A DNA stretch of 64,000 bases from Flavobacterium flabelliforme (GCF_017948675.1 NZ_JAGFBU010000005.1:124001-188000); one strand, 5' to 3'. Counted from the stretch's first letter, positions 17,853 through 26,535 are shown. Numbers and translations are program-made. The notes: generated by a model not told the origin, from the sequence alone.

Positions 17853-17980
17853 ATAGTATGTTTTAAATTTATATTTTAATTATCTTCAAAACAAAACAAC
17901 AGAGTTTATTGATGAATAAAAAAATATTTATTTAAGTGTACTATTTTCTTATGTAATGGCATTACATTCTTATTTACTAC

Positions 17981-18304
17981 TTATAATATCAATTTATTTA
18001 GAGTGTTATTTAAACATTCTCGATAACCTTTTGCTACTGAAATCTTATTTCCTTTTAACATTAAATGATTATCCTCGAAAAAATCAATATTTGTTAGATT
18101 AACGATGTAGGAATTATGAACTCTCATAAATTCACTTGGCAATTTCTCAATCAAATCTTTAAGAGAATTATAATAAATATATTTTTTATTTTCAAGCATT
18201 AAAATTTCAACATAATTACCTAATCCCTTTATTAATATTATTTCATTAAAATTTATCTTAAGTAATTTTCTATCTGTTTTTATGAAAGTAAAATCATTCT
18301 TCAT
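17981..18304 (-). CDS. Stand-alone LytTR DNA-binding protein
   Basis: A 107-residue protein that is a LytTR domain and nothing else: NEIILIKGLGNYVEILM, the middle MRVHNSYIVNLTNIDFF (matching the RxHRSxxVN signature of the family) and a basic C-terminus. Normal LytTR regulators have an N-terminal receiver domain, absent here, and no kinase gene is next to it. It lies between the SnoaL-like gene and the copper operon, all on the minus strand, and might regulate either. It binds DNA in the cytosol. Confidence 0.8.
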   Translation of the reverse strand: MKNDFTFIKTDRKLLKINFNEIILIKGLGNYVEILMLENKKYIYYNSLKDLIEKLPSEFMRVHNSYIVNLTNIDFFEDNHLMLKGNKISVAKGYRECLNNTLNKLIL

Positions 18305-18437
18305 TTGCTTGTTTTTAAGTCGTTTAATTAAATTAAAATTATTGTAATCTAATAGTTTTTTGCTTTTCAGTTTTTATTAAATATATAAAAATTCAGTTCT
18401 TTTATTCGTAAAAGTTTACTTTTTAATTTAATAAGAA

Positions 18438-18480
18438 TAAAAAAACCATTACATCACTTTTTCAAGTGTTTGTAATGGTT
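18438..18480 (-). terminator. Terminator of the copper operon
   Basis: AACCATTACA (18444-18453) pairs with TGTAATGGTT (18471-18480), with an inner CACTT/AAGTG stem. On the minus strand it is followed by a T tract. It lies about 70 bases past the multicopper oxidase stop. Confidence 0.85.
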
Positions 18481-18550
18481 GATATAATTATTGTATGAGA
18501 TAAAATTGAATTTTTATGAATTGAATTTTTAATCCTTTTTCCGTAACCGT

Positions 18551-20779
18551 TTAATAATTTACTGATAATCCCAATCCAAATCCCATATCACTGTCATAAT
18601 GAGTTCTAATACCCATATTTTTGTTTATGATATAACGTAAATCAGCCATATATTCTTTGTCTGTATTAACCATAAATCCAGCTCGTATCCTTTTTGAAAT
18701 TGGAATATCTTCACGCATTAACTGCAAGCGAACATCGCCATTGTGATACACTTCTGCTTGAAAAATTACCAACATTGGCAATGTATAATCAAACCCTAAA
18801 CTAACCAAACTGCGATTATCTTTAGTATTGGATTGATTAAATAAATTAGTTTCTTGCTGGTCCATTCCCATTTTTCTATAGCGATAATCAAATCCAACAA
18901 ATGGCATAAACCATTGGTTTTTTCCAATGTATCGTCCCACATGAGTTTCTACTTCATAACCATGCATTTTATTATATCCTAAACGCCATTCTGTTCCAAA
19001 ACTCCAACGCGCATTTTGTACCATTGCCATTCCATCATTACCATTGGTAGCAAAATCGTTTTGAGCCATAAAATGCGACTCATTACTTTCGGCTTGTAGT
19101 TTTTTATATGCTGCAGCTTTATTCGGCAAATAAGGATTCGGTTCAGAATTTTCATAAGTAAAAACGCGATTCATCCCAGACATCATGTGATATAAAATGT
19201 GACAATGAAAGAACCAATCACCATCTGCATTGGCAGCAAATTCGATTACGTCTGTTTCCATTGGCATTATATCCAATACATTTTTTAAAGGAGAGTATTC
19301 TCCTTGACCGTTTAAAATTCTAAAGTCATGTCCGTGCAAATGCATTGGATGACGCATCATTGAATTATTGTATAGTGTGATGCGAACTATTTCTCCTTTT
19401 TTAATTAGAATCTTATCCACTTCAGATAAAACTTTATTATCCATACTCCAAACATAACGGTTCATGTTTCCTGTTAGTTCAAATCTAATTTCACGTACAG
19501 TAGCGTTCTTGTCTAGTGTAGTTTTAGTTGGTGATTTTAACATTGAATAATTCAGCGTCACCATATCAGAATTCATACTGTGTTTTGAATGGTCCATCTT
19601 CATTCCACTTTCTTGCTTTCCTGCGTTCGAGAATTCAGGTGAGGATTCTGGATACATAACCGTATTCATATCCATTTTTTGAAACGACATATCCATTCCC
19701 ATATCATTCATGGTTCCATTGCTATTCATCATGTCGTTCATCATCTTCATTCCTTCAAAATATTTCAATTTTGGCATCGGACTAACCAATTGTTTGATTC
19801 CTTGACCAATATAAAGAGAAGTTGATTTAGTCCTATCTTCTGGAGTTACTAATAACTCATAAGAGGTATTGTCGGCAGGAATAGAAACCACAACATCGTA
19901 TGTTTCTGAAACTCCGATAATCAATCGATCTACTTCAACAGGCTCTACATCATTACCATCGTTAGCCACTACAGTCATTTTTCCGCCAGCGTAATTCAAC
20001 CAAAAATAAGATGATGCACCGCCATTGGAAATTCGTAATCGTACTTTGTCTCCGCCTTTAAATTGCGTTAGCTGACTTTCGTTCTGACCATTTATTAAGA
20101 ATTTGTCATAATAAACATCACTCACATCCATGGCCAACATGCGTTTCCACTCGTTAGTTAGTTTGGTTTTAAAATGTCCTGCTTTTATTGCTTCTGCGTA
20201 ACTCTGAGTAGTTCCTTTTTTAATGGCAAAATAGTCGGAAGCGTTGTGTAATAATCGATGTACGTTTTTAGGGTTTAAATCCGTCCATTCGCTTAAAATT
20301 ACAGGAACTTGTGGTAAGTCATCAATTTCTTTTCTGAATGTTTTGTCATCAGTTTTTTTCTTCAGAATTAACGAACCGTACATCCCTATTTGCTCTTGCA
20401 TTCCACTATGACTGTGGTACCAGTGTGTACCATTTTGCACAATTGGAAAACGATACGTAAAGGTTTCACCAGGTTCAATAGGCATTTGTGTCAAGTACGG
20501 AACACCATCTTCTTTGTTTGGTAAATATAAACCGTGCCAATGTAAGGAAGTGCTTTCTTTCAGTTGATTATGGACTACAATTTCAGCAATATCGCCTTCT
20601 GTAAAAGTTAGCGTTGGCATCGGAATCTGTCCGTTTACTGCAATTGCTCTTTTTTCTTTTCCCGAGAAATTGACCAAAGTATCTTTTACATAAAGATCAT
20701 AATGGACGACTTTTTGAGCCAAAAGCATATTTGAAATAAAGAGTACAAAAACAACAGCGATTATAGTATTATTTTTCAT
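18551..20779 (-). CDS. Multicopper oxidase (CopA-like) with C-terminal beta-strand domain
   Basis: A 742-residue exported copper oxidase with a signal peptide ending near residue 21. The four copper motifs are intact: HWHGLY (~80), HWYHSHSG (~119), HPMHLHGH (~475) and HCHILYHMMSGM (~525), the last carrying the type 1 Cys, His and Met. A Met/His-rich linker (~340-410, with MKMMNDMM and KMDHSKHSM) resembles the methionine-rich copper-binding segments of CopA/CueO. Residues after about 590 form alternating aromatic strands ending in LSVNY, like a CopB-type outer-membrane domain. The role is probably periplasmic Cu(I) oxidation. It is the last gene of a copper operon and is followed by a terminator. 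Confidence 0.9.
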   Translation of the reverse strand: MKNNTIIAVVFVLFISNMLLAQKVVHYDLYVKDTLVNFSGKEKRAIAVNGQIPMPTLTFTEGDIAEIVVHNQLKESTSLHWHGLYLPNKEDGVPYLTQMPIEPGETFTYRFPIVQNGTHWYHSHSGMQEQIGMYGSLILKKKTDDKTFRKEIDDLPQVPVILSEWTDLNPKNVHRLLHNASDYFAIKKGTTQSYAEAIKAGHFKTKLTNEWKRMLAMDVSDVYYDKFLINGQNESQLTQFKGGDKVRLRISNGGASSYFWLNYAGGKMTVVANDGNDVEPVEVDRLIIGVSETYDVVVSIPADNTSYELLVTPEDRTKSTSLYIGQGIKQLVSPMPKLKYFEGMKMMNDMMNSNGTMNDMGMDMSFQKMDMNTVMYPESSPEFSNAGKQESGMKMDHSKHSMNSDMVTLNYSMLKSPTKTTLDKNATVREIRFELTGNMNRYVWSMDNKVLSEVDKILIKKGEIVRITLYNNSMMRHPMHLHGHDFRILNGQGEYSPLKNVLDIMPMETDVIEFAANADGDWFFHCHILYHMMSGMNRVFTYENSEPNPYLPNKAAAYKKLQAESNESHFMAQNDFATNGNDGMAMVQNARWSFGTEWRLGYNKMHGYEVETHVGRYIGKNQWFMPFVGFDYRYRKMGMDQQETNLFNQSNTKDNRSLVSLGFDYTLPMLVIFQAEVYHNGDVRLQLMREDIPISKRIRAGFMVNTDKEYMADLRYIINKNMGIRTHYDSDMGFGLGLSVNY

Positions 20780-20912
20780 TTTCTAATATTTTAATCATTA
20801 GTTTCATTTGTTCAATTTCTTTTTTTGAGCAGTGATTATGTCAGCTGCTAATTTTTTAACTTATTGATTTTTAATAATAAAATCGGTTTTAAGAATTATA
20901 TCGTAATCAAAT

Positions 20913-21722
20913 TTACTTTTTCAAATTGAAAAAAGTATAATATAAATTAAAGTAAAAACCCTCGGAAGAAGAACGCGTCATCGAACTAATTAATTCTTTT
21001 CTGTAGCCTAAATCCAATCGTGCTTGACTATTAAAAATAAATTGAATAACTGGTACTGCATCTAAATAAGATTTACCATTTTCATTGATCGTTTGGCCAA
21101 CAAATTCTAACATTAGATTAATATTAGTTTGCTTCAAACTGGTATATTTTTTTGGATACATTAATTTACCAAAAGACAAGGTATAGTTCGTCGCAGTACT
21201 TCCAAAATTAGTTGGAAACCTATGGTTTGAAGTATTGTCGAATGCCTTCTCAAAACTTAACGATGAACTGATCGCGAGCTTTTTAATCAATTTTGTAGCA
21301 ACAATACCAGTTTCAAAACCGGTATTGTTACCCATAATTTCAATTTGCTCTTGATTTACAATAGAATTATTAAAGCTATAGCGACCAAAAGCAGCCATTC
21401 TAAAATGACTATTTATATCATCCTCAGAATAGAAGCGATATTTGGCATAAACACTCCCTCCTTCGGCTACAAAATTATTGTCAGCATTACTTGCAAAAGC
21501 TGACGCTCTTACCATTAAATTCTTATTAATTCCGTAGCTTACTTCAGGCATTAGATAATAATTGTATGCTGATATTTTTTCTTTTTTCAGAAAGGATTGC
21601 AACACGTTTACGCCTAAGGAGTTTGCAGGAACGTTGCTGGCTGGATCTGTCATCAGAAATAATTCCTGACTCGTCCCTTTTTGGAAAATGAAAATGATAA
21701 CCAATACTAGAAATTTCCTCAT
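20913..21722 (-). CDS. Outer-membrane beta-barrel-like protein of the copper operon
   Basis: A 269-residue exported protein: signal peptide to about residue 18, then alternating beta strands with aromatic ends and a C-terminal FYFNLYYTFFNLKK, typical of small outer-membrane barrels. No named family was recognised. Its start overlaps the stop of the HMA-domain gene by one base (TAATG), so the two are translationally coupled, and it lies between copper-binding proteins and the multicopper oxidase. A role in copper passage or detoxification at the outer membrane is inferred from context only. Confidence 0.6.
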   Translation of the reverse strand: MRKFLVLVIIFIFQKGTSQELFLMTDPASNVPANSLGVNVLQSFLKKEKISAYNYYLMPEVSYGINKNLMVRASAFASNADNNFVAEGGSVYAKYRFYSEDDINSHFRMAAFGRYSFNNSIVNQEQIEIMGNNTGFETGIVATKLIKKLAISSSLSFEKAFDNTSNHRFPTNFGSTATNYTLSFGKLMYPKKYTSLKQTNINLMLEFVGQTINENGKSYLDAVPVIQFIFNSQARLDLGYRKELISSMTRSSSEGFYFNLYYTFFNLKK

Positions 21723-22219
21723 TATTTTACAATTTTGATATGAAAATCTTTTTCATTGTTCATCGCATAAGTTGTGCTGTTCTTGTAGGATTTAGATAGT
21801 TTTTTAAATTCTTTATCGGTTACGTAACCTTTATCTAAAACTTGTATTTGAACTTCTTTATTCTTGCTTTCTTTACCGTCTACAACAACGAAAGAGTTTT
21901 TCTTTAAAGTTTCAGCATCAACTGTGACAATTAGAGAACCAATGAAGAAACCTGCTTTTTCAACTTTTTCTTTAAATATCGAAGGTGATAATGAATTATT
22001 TTCTGCTAAAGAAACAATGAAAGTGTTTGAATTCAAGTCGATTTCAACATCCTTCACTTCTGGCATTGATTTTAATTGCTTGTTTATTGCATTAGAGCAC
22101 ATAGAGCACGTTAATCCCGTTGCTACAATCTCTGCTTTTGAAATCTGTGCATTACTTACCGCCGAAAACATTACCATTAAAACTATTAAAGCGCTGTATT
22201 TTATATTTACTATTTTCAT
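21722..22219 (-). CDS. Exported HMA-domain metal-binding protein
   Basis: A 165-residue protein with a signal peptide (to about residue 24) and a heavy-metal-associated domain whose TGLTCSMCSNAI carries the CxxC copper site near residues 38-41. The C-terminal half has no recognised domain. It probably binds Cu(I) in the periplasm and passes it to partners in the operon. The stop overlaps the next gene's ATG; the upstream TlpA-like gene ends one base before its start. Confidence 0.85.
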   Translation of the reverse strand: MKIVNIKYSALIVLMVMFSAVSNAQISKAEIVATGLTCSMCSNAINKQLKSMPEVKDVEIDLNSNTFIVSLAENNSLSPSIFKEKVEKAGFFIGSLIVTVDAETLKKNSFVVVDGKESKNKEVQIQVLDKGYVTDKEFKKLSKSYKNSTTYAMNNEKDFHIKIVK

Positions 22220-22220
22220 T

Positions 22221-22697
22221 TTATTTATTTATTAAATTTATTATTTCTTGATCTGTTGGGTTTTTCATTATTAATTTTCCTTCGCTATCAAATAGGAATT
22301 TTGAAGGCAACTCTTCTACTCCAAAAGTTACTACTGCGATAGCATCAAATTCTTTTGGATCAATTAATTGCAAAAAATTTATCTTGTCTTTTTCAATCGC
22401 TTTTTTCCATTTAGTAGCGTCTGTATCAATTGAAATTCCAATAATTTCTATTTTACTTGAATCTAAATCTTTATGCATTTGCACTAGCTTTTTATTCCCC
22501 ACTCTGCATGGTCCACACCAGGAAGCCCAAAAATCTATTAATACGAACTTACCTTTGAATTCATTTATATTAATTTTTACATCTTTGCTGCTTTGCAATT
22601 CAATAGATGGAATTGCGTCTCCAATTTTTATTTGTGCAAATGAAGTAACACTAAAAGCTACTAATAAAAAGACGATTAGTTTTGTCCTGACATCCAT
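22221..22697 (-). CDS. TlpA-like periplasmic thiol-disulfide oxidoreductase
   Basis: A 158-residue exported thioredoxin-fold protein. A signal peptide (VFLLVAFSVTSFAQ) is followed by the TlpA/ResA core with active site WASWCGPC and the cis-proline region EELPSKFLF. The start is placed at 22697 rather than the earlier ATG at 22757, because the interval contains a transcription terminator hairpin. It probably reduces cysteines of the neighbouring HMA proteins, keeping their CxxC sites able to bind copper. Confidence 0.85.
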   Translation of the reverse strand: MDVRTKLIVFLLVAFSVTSFAQIKIGDAIPSIELQSSKDVKININEFKGKFVLIDFWASWCGPCRVGNKKLVQMHKDLDSSKIEIIGISIDTDATKWKKAIEKDKINFLQLIDPKEFDAIAVVTFGVEELPSKFLFDSEGKLIMKNPTDQEIINLINK

Positions 22698-22716
22698 TAT
22701 AATTATTTTTTTTAAT

Positions 22717-22751
22717 AAAAAACAAAGTCCATATTTTACAAATGGACTTTG
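22717..22751 (-). terminator. Intra-operon terminator hairpin
   Basis: CAAAGTCCAT (22723-22732) and ATGGACTTTG (22742-22751) form a perfect 10-bp stem with a 9-base loop, followed on the minus strand by six T bases. It directly follows the HMA-DUF3347 gene, so the distal copper genes may be expressed at a lower level or from another promoter. Confidence 0.8.
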
Positions 22752-22757
22752 CTCCAT

Positions 22758-23615
22758 TTATTTTATTGTCTCTATTGTTTTACCACAAGTCATCATCATC
22801 GAACCGTAGTATGGATTTTTAACTGCATTTTCTTTACTCAACCAGTTTGCACCTTTTCCTTTATTTGCCATTGGACAAAATTGGTAGTAAATTGGATTTT
22901 CTGTTTTTGAAACTTTGATTAATTCATACATATTTTTTGACAAATTGATAAAACGCTCTCTTTGATGTACAATATCTTTAGTGTCAGCAATATGTTTAGC
23001 GTCTTCTTTTAAATTGGTAAAAACTTTCATCCACACCATGTGAACATCCATTTCCAATTGATCCATTTTCACGGCTTCTAGATTAGAAACTAACATTTTA
23101 GACTTTTCAGAAGCTGTTGCTCCATCACTACTTACTAAAGCATCTTTTACGGCGAAGTAGTTGTCAAAAACTGCTGTAAGTTGGTTCTCTTGTTGCATTA
23201 TTGTATTTTTCATATCCATGTGATTTGTATGATTCTCGTGATTTTCTGTAGTTGCTTTAACGGCAATTTTACTTTCTCTATCATATTGACAACAATCGGG
23301 TAATTCACTGTAAGCTTTGTCTGGAGCAAGAAAAGTATCGCTATCGTATCCTGCTAAAGCAATGCGTTTTAAAATTTCGTCCTGATTCGTTTTTTTATCA
23401 TCATAGGTTATAGAAGCCATTTTGGTGTCTTTATTCAAATCTACTGCAGCTACGTTTTTTAGATTTCCTGCTTTTTCTATAGTCTTTTCGCACATACCAC
23501 AGTTACCGTAAATTTTTACGTTTTCAGTTACTGAATTTTTTATTTGCGCGCTTGAAATTGTAAAGGTTAACAACATAGTTGCTGCTACCAATATATTTGA
23601 AATTGAATATTTCAT
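22758..23615 (-). CDS. HMA-DUF3347 fusion, exported copper-binding protein
   Basis: A 285-residue exported protein. After a signal peptide (to about 23) comes an HMA domain with the copper site GNCGMCEKTIE, a His/Met linker (ENHENHTNHMDMKN) and a C-terminal DUF3347 domain with YYQFCPMANKGKGANWLS and the terminal MMMTCGKTIE. DUF3347 is the domain found at the end of Bacteroidota CusB-like copper adaptors, where it is thought to bind metal. The likely role is periplasmic copper capture and transfer. It is the second gene of the operon, after the Cys-rich protein. Confidence 0.85.
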   Translation of the reverse strand: MKYSISNILVAATMLLTFTISSAQIKNSVTENVKIYGNCGMCEKTIEKAGNLKNVAAVDLNKDTKMASITYDDKKTNQDEILKRIALAGYDSDTFLAPDKAYSELPDCCQYDRESKIAVKATTENHENHTNHMDMKNTIMQQENQLTAVFDNYFAVKDALVSSDGATASEKSKMLVSNLEAVKMDQLEMDVHMVWMKVFTNLKEDAKHIADTKDIVHQRERFINLSKNMYELIKVSKTENPIYYQFCPMANKGKGANWLSKENAVKNPYYGSMMMTCGKTIETIK

Positions 23616-23795
23616 AGTATAGAGATTTGTTTCAAAAGAGTAAATTCTTTTGAAAATGATTTATTTAAAATTTTGAATTGTGAATAATTATAAAAAAATA
23701 AGCGTATCAAATTCGACCTTATTAACCTATAATTTGGAAATAATATACTGCAAAAGCAGTAAAATAGCCATAAGTATGGCTGTCAAGAAATAAAA

Positions 23796-24164
23796 TTAGC
23801 CTATTTTAGGAATAAGCCATAATGAAGTATAACCAGATGAAATAAAAGTTTTTGAACTGTAAAACTTTTGTTTCTCATTAGGAAAGTTAAAGAAAGTGTA
23901 CACAAATTCATTTTCGCTAAACAAAGCTAAGTTTACTTGTACCGAAGTTGTAGTACAGGTTGAATGTCCGCATTGACCGTCACAACCGCTATTTTTATCA
24001 GCAGTATGACTTTCTTCAGAACATCCTTTATGCTCTTGTTTTGAAGTTGTTTCTTTTTTACAACATTCTTTTTCTGACTGAGTTCCACACGCATAAGTCA
24101 AACTTGGCAAAAGGAATAAGCCAAGAGTGAAAATTATGAGATATAGGTGTAACTTTTTAGTCAT
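23796..24164 (-). CDS. Small Cys-rich exported protein, first gene of copper operon
   Basis: A 122-residue protein with a signal peptide (to about ACG at 27) and a Cys-dense middle: CGTQSEKECC, GCSEES, SGCDGQCGHSTCTTTS. About ten cysteines plus histidines in 50 residues suggest metal binding; the C-terminal half is ordinary. No named domain is recognised. A TACCTTTG box ends four bases before its ATG, so it probably opens the operon. A copper-sensing or scavenging role is inferred. Confidence 0.65.
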   Translation of the reverse strand: MTKKLHLYLIIFTLGLFLLPSLTYACGTQSEKECCKKETTSKQEHKGCSEESHTADKNSGCDGQCGHSTCTTTSVQVNLALFSENEFVYTFFNFPNEKQKFYSSKTFISSGYTSLWLIPKIG

Positions 24165-24168
24165 GTGC

Positions 24169-24176
24169 CAAAGGTA
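24169..24176 (-). promoter_or_regulatory. TAnnTTTG -7 box of the copper operon
   Basis: On the minus strand this reads TACCTTTG, a perfect -7 match ending four bases before the ATG at 24164. It suggests a leaderless or very short-leader transcript for the copper operon. Confidence 0.45.
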
Positions 24177-24234
24177 AGAAGTTATATTTTTAATAGGTTT
24201 AATTTTAACATTTCATGTAGATTAGGACCAACTG

Positions 24235-24618
24235 CTATTTCTTCCCTACTCTATCAATCGGTCTAAACCGCAAGCCACTCCATGTATCGTCGATAGAAAT
24301 TGCCGAAACAGTTGTAATATTAAATTCCTCACCCGTAACCCGAATCGTATCTCTATTAATATCAGTTTTTACTTTTGAAGTTCCTTTTGGATAGGCAAAC
24401 CACAAAACGCTATCTGGCTTAATGTTATGTAATTTGTTGTTTAAAAAATCTAGATATTCTTTGTTGTTGGTTATGAAAACTAACGTATTTCCGCTCTTTT
24501 TATCATTATCAAATGCAGTTTTAAAACCAAGTTCAACAAATTGAATTTCTAAATTATCTGGCGCGTTAATTGCTATTGCGTTGTCCTTAAATTTGAATTT
24601 TTTGATAATGTCTTGCAT
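24235..24618 (-). CDS. DUF3052-like protein
   Basis: A 127-residue soluble protein. The order of a VLWFAYPKGTSK strand-turn followed by TVSAISIDDTWSGLRFRP resembles the C-terminal half of DUF3052 proteins, whose function is unknown. No signal peptide or catalytic motif is seen. It lies 45 bases after the phosphotransferase-like gene on the same strand, so the two may share a transcript. Confidence 0.55.
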   Translation of the reverse strand: MQDIIKKFKFKDNAIAINAPDNLEIQFVELGFKTAFDNDKKSGNTLVFITNNKEYLDFLNNKLHNIKPDSVLWFAYPKGTSKVKTDINRDTIRVTGEEFNITTVSAISIDDTWSGLRFRPIDRVGKK

Positions 24619-24663
24619 GTTATTTGTTGTTTGGTTTGATTTATAAAGGATTGCAGAAGAATA

Positions 24664-25659
24664 TTAATCACAGTTAATCTTCTTATTTTTATAATAGTCT
24701 AGCCAAGTTTTTATTCTTCCAACAAACATTTTGAAATAGTTCTCCGTTAAAAAAATATTAGACCAATCAAATCTTTGGGCTTGCACACCCAAATAAAAAA
24801 TAAAAATTGAGGCTCCCGCTTCAGGGATTAATTTAATCTCTTGTTCTGATAAAGGTCTAAATTGTTTGTAACCATCAATAAAACTTTTTACTTTAGATTC
24901 GTATTGATTTTTATCTTGTTCAATAAAAAATAATTGTTTACAGAAATAACCAATGTCTAAAATAAGGCTTCCATTTCCACAATTATCAAAGTCAAATATA
25001 GTTATTTCATTTTCCTTATTGATACTAAAATTATCATACCAAATGTCCAGGTGAACGATTCCTTTTTGGTTTTCTGATAAACTATTTTCAGCAAATACTT
25101 TTGATATTTTATGGCCAGTTTCTTTTAAAAATTTCATTTCATTCAACTCTTCAGAGAAAAAGGATTTTAAATAATTATAGGATTGTTCTAAAAGAATATC
25201 AGATGTATAATTGACTCTATTAATCTTTTTGTTTGCTGTTACATTATGAATATTAGCCATAATAGAGCCAACGGTAAAACAATTTTCATTAGTAATAAAC
25301 CGAACTTTTTCGCCTTTTGCAAATGAAAAAAGGACTACATAACGAATTCCTTCTGGCGCTTTAATTTCCTGAATTAATTCCTCATTTTTATCGGGAATTG
25401 GATATGAAATTGGAAGATTATTGTCTTTTAATACTTTTAAAAGTGCTAATTCTTCTATTATTTCAGTTTTACTTCGCCAATTATGACAATAAACTCTAAC
25501 AACATATTTTTCGGTTGCGTTCGAAATAAAATAAGTGTGATTTACGCCAGTTCTGTATAATTTACATTCAAAACTTTCATTTAAGTTGTATTTTTCTATT
25601 ATGAATCGGCCTAAATCTTTTTCTGATAGTATAGAAGCGCTTACCGGGAAAGTTGTCAT
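24664..25659 (-). CDS. APH/choline-kinase-family phosphotransferase
   Basis: A 331-residue soluble kinase of the aminoglycoside phosphotransferase fold. The catalytic loop reads GIVHLDIWYDNF (HxDxxxDN, where the family has HGDxxxxN) and the metal-binding DFD is in TIFDFDNCGNG; the N-lobe has YVVRVYC for the ATP-binding lysine position (here Arg). This resembles homoserine-kinase-type and uncharacterised relatives more than true resistance enzymes. The substrate is unknown, and antibiotic resistance should not be assumed. Confidence 0.75.
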   Translation of the reverse strand: MTTFPVSASILSEKDLGRFIIEKYNLNESFECKLYRTGVNHTYFISNATEKYVVRVYCHNWRSKTEIIEELALLKVLKDNNLPISYPIPDKNEELIQEIKAPEGIRYVVLFSFAKGEKVRFITNENCFTVGSIMANIHNVTANKKINRVNYTSDILLEQSYNYLKSFFSEELNEMKFLKETGHKISKVFAENSLSENQKGIVHLDIWYDNFSINKENEITIFDFDNCGNGSLILDIGYFCKQLFFIEQDKNQYESKVKSFIDGYKQFRPLSEQEIKLIPEAGASIFIFYLGVQAQRFDWSNIFLTENYFKMFVGRIKTWLDYYKNKKINCD

Positions 25660-25768
25660 TTGGTTTAGTTTCGTGATGTATAATTACCCATTTCTAGTCT
25701 CAAATATATAGTAATTATATCAAATCATCTTTTAATATACTATAAAAGGTTGTTGTTGTTTTATCCGG

Positions 25769-25828
25769 TTGAGCGCAGTCGAAACCTTTTTTTAACTTAT
25801 ATATAATCTCGACTACGCTCGATTTGAC
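25769..25828. repeat. Dispersed palindromic repeat (GAGCGCAGTCGA family)
   Basis: GGTTGAGCGCAGTCGAAACC (25769-25788) is followed in inverted orientation by TCTCGACTACGCTCGATTTGAC (25807-25828); their 12-bp cores are complementary but for one base, so the unit can fold. A near-identical copy of the second half lies inside hisA at 41248-41270. It looks like a short mobile, REP-like element. Confidence 0.6.
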
Positions 25829-25915
25829 AAAAAACAAAATAGTAAATTTAAACTAATTGGTATTACTTAAACACCACCTTAAAATACTAACTTCTACATC
25901 AAAGTATCTGTTTTA

Positions 25916-26320
25916 TTAAAAGTATTGATTAAATATTTCATTAAGTTTTTTGGTATCATTTTCATCAATATTTTTCATGTTAAAATCATATGTAGTTCCA
26001 TCATTTTTATAAATTGTTAGAACCTGATTCTCTAATTCTGTTCTCTCCACATTATCAAATGATATTGATTTTCCAAAAAATGTTTTAATGCGAATAAAAA
26101 TTCCTTTTTTGTTATACTGTACATAATTCTTGAACTAAAACATTCTTGAGAAAAATACTGTTTGCGATAAGTATCCAATTGCACTAATTCCTTTATTTAT
26201 TTTGGGGTTTTGAAATTGAATGATTTCAACAAAACCAAAAATTATACATATCAAGGATAGTAATACTAATGATATAAAAAACCAATTGTATTGTAAATTG
26301 TCAAATTTAATTCTTTTCAT
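25916..26320 (-). pseudogene. Small two-TM/PH-like membrane protein with in-frame stop
   Basis: Reading from the ATG at 26320, a protein with two hydrophobic segments (NWFFISLVLLSLICIIFGF and GISAIGYLSQTVFF) runs to a TAG at 26135-26137, then continues in the same frame as a soluble domain (KNYVQYNKKGIFIRI, then SISFDNVERTELENQVLTIY) to a TAA at 25916. The continuation is in frame and protein-like, so the original product had about 133 residues and the amber codon is a nonsense mutation or a sequencing error. The family is small uncharacterised membrane proteins with a PH-like tail. Confidence 0.65.
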
Positions 26321-26352
26321 GTTTTTAATGATTTATAGTAATATAAATAAGA

Positions 26353-26535
26353 TTATTCTGTGCTTGTAGCTTTCAATCTACTTGACAACGTCAATGATTT
26401 ACTTCCTTTTGGTAATAGACAAGGAATGAAATTCCGCCTATCGGGATCTCTAGTAAAAACGTCTATCCAGCTAACAGTAGCAAAACTTATAAAATAAGCC
26501 CCTGATTTTTCTCCAAATTTATATTTCCTACTCAT
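26353..26535 (-). pseudogene. RAYT (REP-associated transposase) N-terminal fragment
   Basis: The first 29 residues (starting MSRKYKFGEK, then AYFISFATVSWIDVFTR) match the start of Bacteroidota REP-associated tyrosine transposases, and resemble the copy at 27659-28213. After FTR the similarity stops abruptly and an unrelated sequence (PDRRNFIPCLLPKG) runs to a stop, with no HUH or Tyr motif. This is a remnant joined to other DNA. Confidence 0.7.

Noticed and set aside
22698..22757. N-terminal extension of the TlpA-like protein starting at 22757
   Set aside because: The extension is encoded by a terminator hairpin and T tract and precedes a normal signal peptide starting at 22697.
24664..25659. 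Aminoglycoside resistance gene
   Set aside because: The fold fits the APH superfamily, but the catalytic loop and N-lobe deviate from known resistance enzymes and nothing nearby suggests a resistance element.
26353..26535. Intact 60-codon gene
   Set aside because: Only the first 29 residues match a RAYT transposase; the rest is unrelated and no catalytic motif remains, so it is a fragment.
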